Source: Pelosinus fermentans DSM 17108 (GTDB lineage: Bacteria; Bacillota; Negativicutes; DSM-13327). From it: DNA of 64,000 nucleotides. The notes beneath the pieces are model-generated. The model had not been told where the DNA came from. It saw only the letters and a list, made by a program, of their open reading frames with translations, and ran no database searches. Positions 35,273-44,677 of this stretch are shown one piece after another (position 1 is the stretch's first letter; each line of letters starts with the position of its first letter). The stretch covers positions 3,311,501-3,375,500 of the forward strand of contig NZ_AKVN02000001.1 of the NCBI RefSeq assembly GCF_000271485.2, written 5' to 3'. A program made the translations under genes and the position numbers.

Positions 35273-38160
35273 CTCTTGCCCAAATTTCTCAATATTTCTC
35301 ATTAGTTCATTGGCGATATTACCGCTTTCAAGCCGCATTATGCTTTCCTCTGCATTTCCATAACTCAAAAGATTTATGCTTCCATACCATACTATTTTTT
35401 GATCAATAATCGCAAATTTCTGGTGTATATTGGACTTGAATAACATATTAATATCTACCCCTTTTAACATATCAAAAGTAGCGTGCAGAGTCTTTTGATC
35501 CTTTTCTTTAAAGTCTGCAGCAGGTCTAGTTATAACAGTTACTTTTACCTGTCTGCTTACTGTGGCAGCTAGATACTGAATCATCTGTACAATTCGCCTT
35601 TTGGTAACAAATGGACTGATAATGATAACCTCATTAACAGCATTCAAAATATCATTGCTATAAACTGGTAAGAAATTACTCTTGTCAAAAATTATTTCTG
35701 TGTGCTCTACTAAAGCACTTCCACTTTTCACTTTGTAACCAATTGCAGCATAGCCATTAAGCCTTCTATGATACATTTTTTCAAGCATTCTTACATGGAT
35801 ATCAACATAATCATATATTTGTACTTCATTCTTATTTTCGTATAATCGATGAAGCCTGCCTGCATACTGCTGCAATGTCCCTTTCCAAGAAATAGGCATC
35901 ACTAAAAATAAAGTATCAAGGCGTGGCTCGTCAAAACCCTCACCTATATATTTTCCAGTCGCAATGATAGTCAATTGTTTATCAGAAGGTGTCGCAGATA
36001 TTTCAGCTAGTCTTTCCCGCGTATCCTTAATTCCCATCCCCCTGTTAATACAATCACATCAGGAATTCTCTCACTCAATCTTTTTGCAAGCAATTCTACA
36101 TGAGCAGTTCTTTCCGTTAACACAATTGAATTTCTATCGTTTTCATAAGCTTTTATTATGTCATCAATTATAAGCTGGTTGCGCATTTCATTAGAAACTA
36201 CCTCAGCATAAATTTCTTGAATTGATATCTTTTTTTCATCTTTATCTATTGGGACTCTGAAACTGGTAAACCGCGGTATAACATAATGCTCAAAAGGTCT
36301 TTTTTCTGCTTGTTTTTTTGCATCAACTTGATACCTATTCGGTCCACAATGCATAAAAATAATCGGATGATGCCCATCCTTTCTTGTGGGCGTAGCAGTT
36401 AGTCCATATACATATTTGGCATTTACACTTTTAAGTATCTGTTCAAAACTAAACGCTGAAACGTGGTGACACTCATCAACAATGATCATTCCATAATTTT
36501 TAACGCATTCTTTTACTTCACCTCTGCTATTTAACGATTGCATAACTGCAACATCAATAATACCACTTAAATTATCCTTTCCTGCACCAATTTGACCGAT
36601 TACACTTTGACTCTTTTTTCTGCCCCGCTTTGTTTCCAATACTACTGGCAATTCTTCGTTGATATGTAAAAACTCCGTTAACCTGTCTTTCCACTGAGAT
36701 AATAACTGCTGCCTATGAACTAAAACAAGTGTATTTACCTTACGCTCAGCAATTAGATTTGCTGCAATAACCGTCTTGCCAAAAGCTGTCGTTGCTGAAA
36801 GCACACCGTTATCGCATTTGATCAGCTCATTTACTGCAAGTTGCTGTTCTTCTTTCAACTTTCCATCAAACTCAACATCAATATTCCTACCACAATTCGT
36901 TTTATCTACCCAATCTACATCAATTTTGGCTTCATTAAATAATTTGTTTACATCTGCTTCACAACCTCGTGGCAAACACAAATATTCCTCTGTTTCATCC
37001 GAACATGATATGATCCTTGGTTTGTTAAAAGTCGGCATACGCATAGCCTGAGCTTTATAAAATTCTGGATTTCTAAAAGCTGCCAACCTTTTTAAGTTAT
37101 TTAACGCTCTCTGTGAAAAATCCATCTTAAATATATACAGCATATTAGCTTTAACAACTGTGACTTTCTGAGGGAAATCATTTTTTCCCAATTTTGCTAA
37201 TACGATATTTGTTTCCCATGGTTTTGCCTTTTCTTCATCATCACTTTTCAATGGTCCCAATTCATTTCCTTGACATAAACTCGCAATCAAAGTTTCAATG
37301 ATATCTTCAGATAGCTTTTTTATATCGCTCAAAAATTCCCATTGATCAACATATGGTGTAAAATTGTCATCGATAAAAACGCTATTACCATCTTTCCTTG
37401 CTGCCATTTGCAGTGGAAGCGCAATTAAATTACCTAATCCTCCTTTGGGCATGGTATCTTGATTAGGAAAAAGACGATCATACGATTTAAATGTTATTTC
37501 ATGTCGTTGATTCATTGCATAGGTAAGTAAAGCTGTTCCAAATTTCCGTGCTAAAGTTGCAGATATTTGCTTTTCAAAGAAAAACCAGGCATGCGCGCCA
37601 CTTCCGGAACGTGAACGTTCAATTGCAACAGGAATATTATGCTCTTTACATACACCTCTTAGCACTGCAACGTCCTCTTCCCAGCCATCATCATCAAAAT
37701 CAATCGCTAAAAAATAACAAGTTTCATCAAGACACATCGGATAGATCCCCGCTACAATATTTCCCTTAAGATGTTGCTCAATAACTCTTTCATCTAGGCT
37801 CCCATAAGATTTATGAGAGCATTCTGAACATTTCACTTTTGGTTTACAGCATACGCCTGCTTTCCATTCATTCAAACAAACAGGAGTATACCCCGATTTC
37901 CCCTCTCTATTTTTCCATCTTTTAGCATAAACGTCATTCCTGCCTCTAAAGAGCGATCGATACAGTTCTATTTTTCGGTTAGCCTCGCTTCTTTGATTGA
38001 TTACAGATGCAAGCATAGCCTCGGATATTTTATCAGAAATAACAACCGCTGGCTGCTCTATAATACCAAGTTGTCCCTTCAGTTTTTTGTTTTCAGCCCT
38101 TAAAGCATTGATTTCAACGAGCAATGACTGATATTTTTTGAACAACTCATCATAATCCAT
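35258..38160 (-). pseudogene. TOTE-type conflict protein: primase (AEP)-SF2 helicase-phospholipase D, frameshifted at a G-run
   Basis: One gene in two frames. 36007-38160 encodes a coiled-coil start, a cysteine cluster (CCKPKVKCSEC, about 104-114), an archaeo-eukaryotic primase domain (YFLAIDFDDDGW, metal Asp at 154-158; ERSRSGSGAHAWFF 181-194) and an SF2 helicase (SATTAFGKT 455-463, VDECHH 561-566, GLTATPTR 586-593). 35258-36037 continues with helicase motif VI (YAGRLHR) and a PLD nuclease motif HQKFAIIDQKIVWYGSINLL. The join is at a run of five G (36038-36042) where six would restore VLTGGMGIKDTRERL. This AEP-helicase-PLD layout is that of TOTE-type conflict systems; the job is probably defence. 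The stop codon lies inside element E. Confidence 0.85.
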
Positions 38161-38334
38161 AGTTTTCTCCCTATTAGAGCATTATTATATACGCAACTAT
38201 TCCAAGTCCACGCATTAATAATTCTAATGCTTTTGATCGTATATTTCCTATTATAACCAATTTTTCTATAAATCCAATTCATATTTTAAATCGAGTATTT
38301 TTAATGGAAATGTTTATATTTCATATACAAAAAA

Positions 38335-38356
38335 AGTATCAGCATTGCGCTAATAC
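38335..38356 (-). terminator. Terminator after the HEPN gene
   Basis: GTATCAGC / GCGCTAATAC hairpin, almost the same sequence as that after the DJ-1 gene at 16.7 kb. Confidence 0.65.
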
Positions 38357-38366
38357 CTATTGCATT

Positions 38367-38774
38367 TTATTTTTTTGAAATTGATTGGTCTGAAAACAAT
38401 TTTTCTTGCAAGAAAGTTTGTACTCGCTCAGCGCTCGTTATCGCTAATAAAGCATCACTTTCGTTTAGCTCTAAATTAAATGGATATCTTGCATGAACAC
38501 CATAATCACTTAAGTTTAAGCAATCTTCTTCAATTACTAAAAAAGCGCTGTCATATTCGGAGCAACCTTTATTCAAATCAACCAGATCATGTGTTTTTCG
38601 AATGTTACCACCCTTTAGAGAAATAAATCCTTTTAAATATTTTTCAACACTTTGTTGACAATGGTAACAAATAATTTCAACAGGAATCGGCTGCATACCC
38701 TGCAAATAATTAGCTGAGGCTAAATCTTGCATAGCATAACGAAACCACTCACGAGCAATAGTCTCATTGTTCAT
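38367..38774 (-). CDS. HEPN domain protein (toxin of a HEPN/MNT pair)
   Basis: About 135 residues, all helical. EWFRYAMQDLASANYLQGM and ICYHCQQSVEKYLKGFISLKG form the first HEPN helices; KTHDLVDLNKGC and GVHARYPFNLEL follow, the H-x-R-x-P segment found in this Pfam HEPN group. HEPN proteins of such pairs are RNases or are inactivated by AMPylation. Start MNNETIARE, overlapping the nucleotidyltransferase gene by 11 bp. Confidence 0.88.
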   Translation of the reverse strand: MNNETIAREWFRYAMQDLASANYLQGMQPIPVEIICYHCQQSVEKYLKGFISLKGGNIRKTHDLVDLNKGCSEYDSAFLVIEEDCLNLSDYGVHARYPFNLELNESDALLAITSAERVQTFLQEKLFSDQSISKK

Positions 38775-39099
38775 ACAGGAGTACTCCTTCTTTGACAATC
38801 TTATGCTCCATAGTTGTCGTAAGTATCGATCGTTCATTAAAATCATCATCATCATATACCAGTAAATCGATAGGCATATTTACATCGTGTACCATCGCTT
38901 TTCTAATTTTACGTAAAATATCAATTTTACGTAAACCCCGTAAAGAAGTAACGATGCATAAGTCAAGATCGCTTTCATCCGTATATGTGTTATCTGCATA
39001 AGAACCAAACAAATATATTTTCTGCGGGTTTACGCTGTTTTGAATAGCAATGATAGCATTTTCCAATGCATCTTTAGCATTTACTTTCTCTTGTCTCAT
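38764..39099 (-). CDS. MNT-type minimal nucleotidyltransferase (antitoxin of a HEPN/MNT pair)
   Basis: 111 residues. The pol-beta nucleotidyltransferase motif is IYLFGSYADNTYTDESDLDLCIV (GSYA...D-x-D), with the third carboxylate in MPIDLLVYDDDDF. In characterised pairs such proteins AMPylate the HEPN toxin. ATG after AAGGGGGTG; the operon order MNT then HEPN is standard. Confidence 0.9.
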   Translation of the reverse strand: MRQEKVNAKDALENAIIAIQNSVNPQKIYLFGSYADNTYTDESDLDLCIVTSLRGLRKIDILRKIRKAMVHDVNMPIDLLVYDDDDFNERSILTTTMEHKIVKEGVLLYEQ

Positions 39100-39177
39100 A
39101 TCAGCACCCCCTTATACTTATATCTTATCACATTTCTAAGGTATTTTACAAAAACTGTGCCTTATGAATTGTTTTTA

Positions 39178-39716
39178 CTATTCTTCTTGCTCTTCAAAAT
39201 AAGAATAGTATATTTCGGTTAATTCCTTGAAAATCCCCAACCTATTCCGTCCCTTTCTTTCATAACCTTGCGGAATCGTACTTGAAATACGTCTTCTAAC
39301 GTTGCCTTTTACTACGTAAACGGCTGCACCTTCATACATTGTTAATATTTTATTATAAAAACGCTCATCGATATCTCTCATCGATATCTCCATAGGCATT
39401 CGTAAACTGAACACCAAACTCAACACACGAGATCATTAAATCCGCAATATGAGTTGTCGATTTTGAAATTTTTTTAAAACTATTAAGCGCCTTATTCATC
39501 TCAGAATACCTTAATTTACCGAATCCTCGTGCCGGAAAAAACTCATTTTCAATTATTTTCTTATATTTCTCTAAAGCTTCTTGTTCAAAATCAGGGACTA
39601 TATTTGCTGCATAATATTCTTTTACATTCGGAAATATTTTGCATAATTCTAATACTTCTTTAATCAATTCTGTTTGATTTTTACTCGATAAATATTTTTT
39701 TAAATCTCCTATTTTA
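39178..39716 (-). pseudogene. DUF6155-like protein, disrupted by a 13 bp tandem duplication
   Basis: Two frames join into one protein: IGDLKKYLSSKNQTELIKEVLELCKIFPNVKEYYA... FFPARGFGKLRYSEMNKALNSFKKI ... FTNAYGDIDE, then ERFYNKILTMYEG ... ELTEIYYSYFEEQEE. At 39366-39391 the unit AGATATCGATGAG is present twice in tandem, shifting the frame. The likely start ATG also appears one base out of frame. The family is of unknown function and often found in mobile regions. Confidence 0.75.
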
Positions 39717-39810
39717 ACTGCTGCATGTTAATTAATACCCCAATATAAATTTAATAAATGGCGACAAATTACTCCTATAGTAATATATTATACTTCTTCT
39801 TAAAAAAGTC

Positions 39811-39849
39811 AAAATCCTGCTAGTCAGAGTACTAAACTGGCAGGATTTT
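39811..39849. terminator. CCTGC/GCAGG hairpin before element E copy 7
   Basis: AAAATCCTGCTAGT with ACTGGCAGGATTTT. One of the set that precedes copies of E. Confidence 0.75.
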
Positions 39850-39880
39850 ATGTCATTTTGTCTGACTATCATAATCAAAA

Positions 39881-40190
39881 ATGTTACTTTCATGGACATG
39901 GCACCAAGGTCACTTAAAACACTGTTTACAAGTTTTGAAAAGCCAGTAAAACCAAGCCCTGCATGGCTCTGTAATCTGTTCCATGACATGTCATTTCGTA
40001 TTCCATTACATGCCATTGAAAAAACAATATTCTTTTAAACGATGAGTCCATGAGTCATCTGGCTTAGAACCTCTTTTTATATACTTCTATAACATGCCAC
40101 TGAAGGACAAGCGTTCTTAACCGGAGGAAGCTCTGAGTCTATTAGTTCTCTAGCTTTGCGTCTCATGTTATCACTTCCATGACATGCCAC
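39881..40190 (+). repeat. Element E copy 7 (full length, good reference copy)
   Basis: ATGTTACTTTCATGGACATGG to CCATGACATGCCAC. Boxes start near 39981, 40003, 40087 and 40177; the first two are 22 bp apart and the last two 90 bp apart. A TAGACATT hairpin tail follows at 40208-40244. Confidence 0.92.
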
Positions 40191-40207
40191 GTTGCTTGAT
40201 AAACCTT

Positions 40208-40244
40208 AAAATAGACATTATTCAATTTGACCAACGTCTATTTT
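40208..40244. terminator. Hairpin following element E copy 7
   Basis: Imperfect AAAATAGACATT... / ...AACGTCTATTTT stem, a diverged form of the hairpin at 33087. Confidence 0.55.
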
Positions 40245-40324
40245 CACATCATTCTATAATCAATCAGTATCTCTATCTTTTTGCAACCAACCTATGTGTT
40301 AATTGATAATCTCTGCAACAGCAT

Positions 40325-41094
40325 TCATATCAAGCTCTTCTTATCCAATATAATTTTTTCAATAGCATCATTAATATGCCGACAAGTTAATGAGTAATAT
40401 TCAACATTGTTTAATAGATTTGCCAAGTATGATACTGCAGCGAAGTCACCAATTTCTCCAATAATAAAGGTGGCACTAATCCAAGCATCTTTGTCGCTTA
40501 ATGCTTTTATAGCCAAATCATAGGCACTCTCCATAGATACTCTAAGGCATAGGCTTTTATAGAGAGGTCTCCAAATTCAGCTATTCTACGAATTTCCTCA
40601 ATATTATCATTTTCAAATTTCTTTAAGACCCAATCAAAATACCATCTTGCTTCAATTCTAGCTGGCAAGTCTATTTTACCTTCCAGTTTTTCAATTGAAA
40701 ATTTACTAAAAATTAAATCTAAAAAGCCATCTGCCAGTTGAATTCTAAGATGATAATGTTTTTTTCTTGTCCTTACAATAATCTGCCTAAGTTTTGCTGT
40801 ATCTTTAAATCTTCCATTGATGTATTCAGCAGGTTTACCAACATTATCACGTTGATATTCAATATGTCTACAATTCCCAAATATCAATGTATATTGGTAT
40901 TTCGTATCAAACATGTATCTTTTTCGTTCAGATTCCGGCCATTCCCGTTCACAAGACAACTCAATAGCTAAAGTTCTGCCGTTACTATATATATTTACAT
41001 TGTGAATAATGCTGTCATGAAAGTAATCATAAAAAATATATTGCTTCAAATATCTATCATTAATGATCTTGGTTTCATGCTCATAATTTAACAT
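40325..41094 (-). pseudogene. Immunity-like protein with HEAT-type C-terminus, apparently split by a frameshift
   Basis: 40507-41094 encodes 195 residues with an N-terminal FYDYFHDSIIHNVNIYSNG stretch and a C-terminal helical part IEEIRRIAEFGDLSIKAYALEYL. The next frame (40325-40534) continues at once with MESAYDLAIKALSDKDAWIS and IGEIGDFAAVSYLANLL, a second HEAT-like helix pair. One missing base near 40530 would explain the break; alternatively two overlapping genes (28 bp). The FHDS-type start resembles polymorphic-toxin immunity proteins. Function unknown. Confidence 0.55.
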
Positions 41095-41213
41095 TATTTT
41101 TTCTTCCTTTTTAGATAATCATAATACTCATTTGATTGCTATAGAGTTATGCTTCATTAGATATAACATCAATAGAACTACGCCAACAATCTACTATCCA
41201 GTTGGTTATTAAT

Positions 41214-41588
41214 CTAAATCATCATAGGTAATTCAATATGTTCTGATACGGAGGATATAAGAAGTTCAATTAATTCACTATCCATAAATTGATAGTCATC
41301 CGGAATATTAAGACAGATAATTTTCTTATGGGAAAGGCTATCTTTAAACCGTTCTTGCAGCCTTCTTACATGCTTCTTCTCCATTACAAAAATCAAATCT
41401 GCCCAACCAATATGCCCACCTGTTATTTTTACACGAGCTTTATCTTCCGTACCTGCTGACCTAACATCATAACCATTAACACCGTTAAATATTTTCTCGG
41501 CAGTTAGACTACGCCACTTATTCTTACTGCATACAAATAATAGTTTAATATTTTCTGCCCCCTTAATTAGATTAACAATCCTATTCAT
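41214..41588 (-). CDS. Low-molecular-weight protein tyrosine phosphatase-like protein
   Basis: About 124 residues. The catalytic loop is LLFVCSKNKWRSLTAEK (C-x5-R-S) and the general-acid loop LNIPDDYQFMDSELIELL. GHIGWADLIFVMEKKH matches the family's middle strand. Start MNRIVNLIKGA overlaps the stop of the upstream gene (GGATGAATAG), so the two are coupled. This is the intact copy of the pseudogene at 29.9 kb; the G-run is five bases here. Confidence 0.82.
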   Translation of the reverse strand: MNRIVNLIKGAENIKLLFVCSKNKWRSLTAEKIFNGVNGYDVRSAGTEDKARVKITGGHIGWADLIFVMEKKHVRRLQERFKDSLSHKKIICLNIPDDYQFMDSELIELLISSVSEHIELPMMI

Positions 41589-42099
41589 CCACCTTAGAAT
41601 TAGCAAGTATATGAATACTCCCTTGGCGACACTCATTTGTCAACCACTCTAAATTAACACTTGAACCAATTAGCAACAAATAAGCTTGTTTACCTGTAAC
41701 ATCATCGAAATTAGACAGATTAAATTTTATTGAAAGATATCCTTTTGCTAAATCAAAGATAGGGGATACATATCCTGGATACTTTTCGTTTAGTTTTCTC
41801 TCGCGAAGATATAATTCTTCAATTTTACAATCAAATTCTACGTCCAATATGTCTGAATGTCTATTGACCAAATCTGGAACATACCACTCAATATGACTTA
41901 GAAAATCGAATGTAATTTGTAGTTTACGCCACTGCCAATGAGAATTGCAATTCTCATTGTTTTCCCAATTATAATAGTCTATAAGCAAAATGCATTTCCG
42001 TTCGTTTCCATTACAAGTAACAACTTCGACTTTTCTAATTTCGCTATCATGAAAATTCAAATTCATTAGTTTGTCTTTTAAATTATTTTCAAGTTGCAT
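41581..42099 (-). CDS. Unknown protein, immunity-like (FHDSEI motif)
   Basis: 172 residues, not recognised. NLNFHDSEIRKVEVVTCNG at the start resembles the HDS-type motif of several immunity families, followed by beta-rich sequence (CILLIDYYNW, LQITFDFLSHIEWY) and GKQAYLLLIGSSVNLEW. ATG after GAGAGG. Coupled to the phosphatase gene. A decayed partial copy is at 30.3-30.5 kb. Confidence 0.6.
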   Translation of the reverse strand: MQLENNLKDKLMNLNFHDSEIRKVEVVTCNGNERKCILLIDYYNWENNENCNSHWQWRKLQITFDFLSHIEWYVPDLVNRHSDILDVEFDCKIEELYLRERKLNEKYPGYVSPIFDLAKGYLSIKFNLSNFDDVTGKQAYLLLIGSSVNLEWLTNECRQGSIHILANSKVDE

Positions 42100-42172
42100 A
42101 TATAACCTCTCACATCCGCATTTTACTCAAATTGGAAATTAGCCAATAACCATAAATATTGTTTGGCTATTG

Positions 42173-42721
42173 CTATTGCATGTCCTCATCTCGTAAAGAT
42201 GTTCTTTTCCATTCAAATTCATTGATGAGCTTAGATTCAAAGTTATCATACTGCGCATTATAGTTATGCACGTGAGGGGAGGGAATATTAATAGATCCTT
42301 TCTTTAAACCCATTTCTTCGATAATATGTATATGTCTCTCAGTAAAGCCATATAAGTAGATGCGATTATGTCGATCATATACGATTGTTGTATTTGTTTC
42401 GGGCGAATGTATCCATATGTCATGACGTGGGTCATTTTCAAAAAAGGCTTTGAACCGATTGAGAAGCGTACCGATTTCATCATAGGTAAGAGACGCGCTT
42501 TGGTATCTGCCTGGTTCATTATCGGTACGAGGAGTATGTAGAACGTATAGCATATAAAAAGGTTCGGAAAGCACTGACGTCAATTCTAAAACTGTATTAA
42601 TATGACCTTGCGCTAGTCCAATAATAATCCTTTCATAACTACTACTTTGCTCAATATTATATACATCAGAGTAATTATACTTCTCTAATTTGTTATTTTT
42701 GTGATATCCTAATTTAAACAT
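42173..42721 (-). CDS. Unknown protein, immunity-like
   Basis: 182 residues with beta strands and an acidic centre: SEPFYMLYVLHTPRTDNEPGRYQSASLTYDEI and DIWIHSPETNTTIVYDRHNRIYLYGF, then a helical, histidine-containing tail. The look of a cytosolic immunity protein; no family assigned. 73 bp from the next gene on the same strand. A 50 bp piece is embedded in the 30.5 kb relic. Confidence 0.6.
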   Translation of the reverse strand: MFKLGYHKNNKLEKYNYSDVYNIEQSSSYERIIIGLAQGHINTVLELTSVLSEPFYMLYVLHTPRTDNEPGRYQSASLTYDEIGTLLNRFKAFFENDPRHDIWIHSPETNTTIVYDRHNRIYLYGFTERHIHIIEEMGLKKGSINIPSPHVHNYNAQYDNFESKLINEFEWKRTSLRDEDMQ

Positions 42722-42818
42722 ACATTCACATCCTTATAAGATTCAAATACTAATTCTATATTTTCTACTATATATTGCTATTTTCTTCTTGAAGTTATAA
42801 AAACCTTTAAAAACAGCA

Positions 42819-42851
42819 GCAGCCTACTACCCTTTCAAGGTAGTAGGCTGC
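42819..42851. terminator. Terminator hairpin before element E copy 8
   Basis: GCAGCCTACTACC with its exact complement, 7 nt loop. Related sequence occurs at the end of the 30.6 kb relic. Confidence 0.8.
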
Positions 42852-42922
42852 ATTTATTTTATCTTTTTCTCGAATTGCTATATTTTAATGGTGTGAATTC
42901 TACCAGACTAAACAAACGAAAA

Positions 42923-43158
42923 ATGTTACTTTTATGGACATGTCACCAATGTCACTTTAAAAACTGTTTACGAATTCTGAGAAACCAACAAATCCAAGAC
43001 CTGTAAGGCTCTACTGTCTGTTCCATGACATGTCATTTAAAAGCCTGATGTTCCATTACATGCCATTGCTAAAGATATGAAATATTCTTTGGTATCAGTT
43101 CCAAGTCCATATATTACCTGACTTTCAAGCTCCTCAATTTACTTCCATAACATGACAC
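42923..43158 (+). repeat. Element E copy 8 (internal deletion)
   Basis: ATGTTACTTTTATGG to CCATAACATGACAC; the first 90 bp unit is largely missing, leaving three boxes. Confidence 0.88.
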
Positions 43159-43283
43159 GCTGTATAATCGAATATCAAAATCACTCACATCACCCCAAAT
43201 CATCTAGAAGAACTCGCAAAGTGTAACTAATAATATAGCCAGGATACTCCCACCAGACTCTTTAGATATATTAGTCCCTACTT

Positions 43284-44174
43284 TTAAATGATTTTACCGT
43301 AAATATAGGAATAGATGGAATTAGCACTCACAGTCCCCTCTCGACTAAAAAATTTAGAAGCCCCATTATAAGTTCGAAGTTCATCATATAAATGATCCAA
43401 CGTCAATCCAATACATTGAAACCCAATACCATGTTCCATCATCTCATGCAATTTATTATCATCAGCTGGATCAAGCTCAAAATTACCTCTCATCGGGTGA
43501 CGTTTTGCAATAAGTCTTTCAAAATTATCGACTAAAAAATATAACGAATCCTGTTCTGTAATCTTATATACACTTCCATTTTTAAAGAAGCTTCTTTCTA
43601 ACATAAGTGACTGGAAATTCGTTAATTGAAAACACTGTCCTAATAAACGGTCAAGGGTAGACTTCTGCTCTTCATCATAACTAGTCATATTGAGAGGAGG
43701 CGTATATGTGTAATATTCGCGCAAATATTTAAAATCCACAAAAGTTCTACTGATTTCCTTCTCTACGATACATAAGTTGTCCGAGCAAAAAGTATTCTCA
43801 AACACGTTACAAACTTAAGTATGATTGATATCCACTAAATCTTCAATATCTAGATTAGAATCTAAACATAGGCTAGATAGCATTCCATGAAACAAACTGT
43901 AATATAATAGCAAATAATATGCCGTTATACATTTTGAGCTAAGCGCTAGCTCTGCCTCTTTAAAACATATTGCCGATGCAAATACTTCTTTAATAGCCCT
44001 CCACTGTCTTATTTCCCATTCAACCATAGTCAATTTATTATCATCTTTAAATATCAATGAATATTTTTGCATCCAGTTCTGATAGTATTTTTCTTGATCT
44101 TTTTCATTACTTAAATTCTGATCGAGAAGATCAAACCGATTAATTATGTATTTAGAGTATTTATTAAAGCTCAT
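43284..44174 (-). pseudogene. HEPN-like protein interrupted by one in-frame TAA
   Basis: Two segments lie in the same frame, separated by a single TAA (43815-43817): ...SNLDIEDLVDINHT-stop-VCNVFENTFCSDNLCIVEKEIS... Reading through gives about 296 residues. The first part has LSSKCITAYYLLLYYSLFHGML, a HEPN-like helix; the join INHTxVCNVFENTF looks continuous, and an AAA to TAA change would explain it. The second part ends in a basic/acidic helical region. Function not known; GTG near 43805 could restart translation. Confidence 0.6.
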
Positions 44175-44304
44175 TTAATTACCGCCTTGTATGATTTATG
44201 GTTCTTGTTTAACATTTTATTAATTCAATATTGGAATAACCATGGAAATACACTATCTCATTATAACATTAATTATTATGAGACATGTTCTATGTTAAAA
44301 TAGA

Positions 44305-44339
44305 AATCCTGCTCTACTTATTATAAGTAATGCAGGATT
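44305..44339. terminator. CCTGC/GCAGG hairpin before element E copy 9
   Basis: AATCCTGC / GCAGGATT outer stem with an inner ACTTA / TAAGT arm. Confidence 0.7.
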
Positions 44340-44371
44340 ACGCTACTGTTAAAAGATTGGCATAAACAAAT

Positions 44372-44667
44372 TTGTTACTTTCATAGACATCACCACTGTC
44401 ATTTCAAAAACTGTTTACAAATTTTGAAATGACAGCAAATCCAAGCTCTGTAAGGCTCCATTGTCTGTTCCCTGACATGTCATTTCTTATTCCATGACAT
44501 GCCATTACAAAAACAAAACGATGAGTCCTTAATTTATCTACCTTTGCATTATATCAATTCACTTCTATTACATGTTATGGAATGGTAATCATCTTGATTG
44601 GATAAGGCTTTGAGTCCATAAGTTATCTGACTTTACACTAATTTTCTTTCCTTCCGTGACATGCCAC
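44372..44667 (+). repeat. Element E copy 9 (near full length)
   Basis: TTGTTACTTTCATAGACAT to CCGTGACATGCCAC; the left core is partly degraded (GACATCACCACTGTCA). Ends 10 bp before the stop codon of the acyltransferase-like gene. Confidence 0.88.
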
Positions 44668-44677
44668 ATTCATACTG

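Noticed and set aside
39732-40016. A 94-codon protein on the minus strand of element E copy 7
   Set aside because: Other copies do not keep the frame, there is no ribosome site, and it crosses a terminator hairpin.
40041-40070. Hammerhead ribozyme core in element E (ACGATGAGTCC)
   Set aside because: The CTGATGA core is not matched exactly, and the required GAAA and flanking stems are not found at the right places.
39881-40190. Element E as integron attC sites with a gene-cassette array
   Set aside because: The same-strand repeats between small genes look like an array, but I find no paired RYYYAAC/GTTRRRY core sites and no integron integrase in the window, and several copies are fragments.
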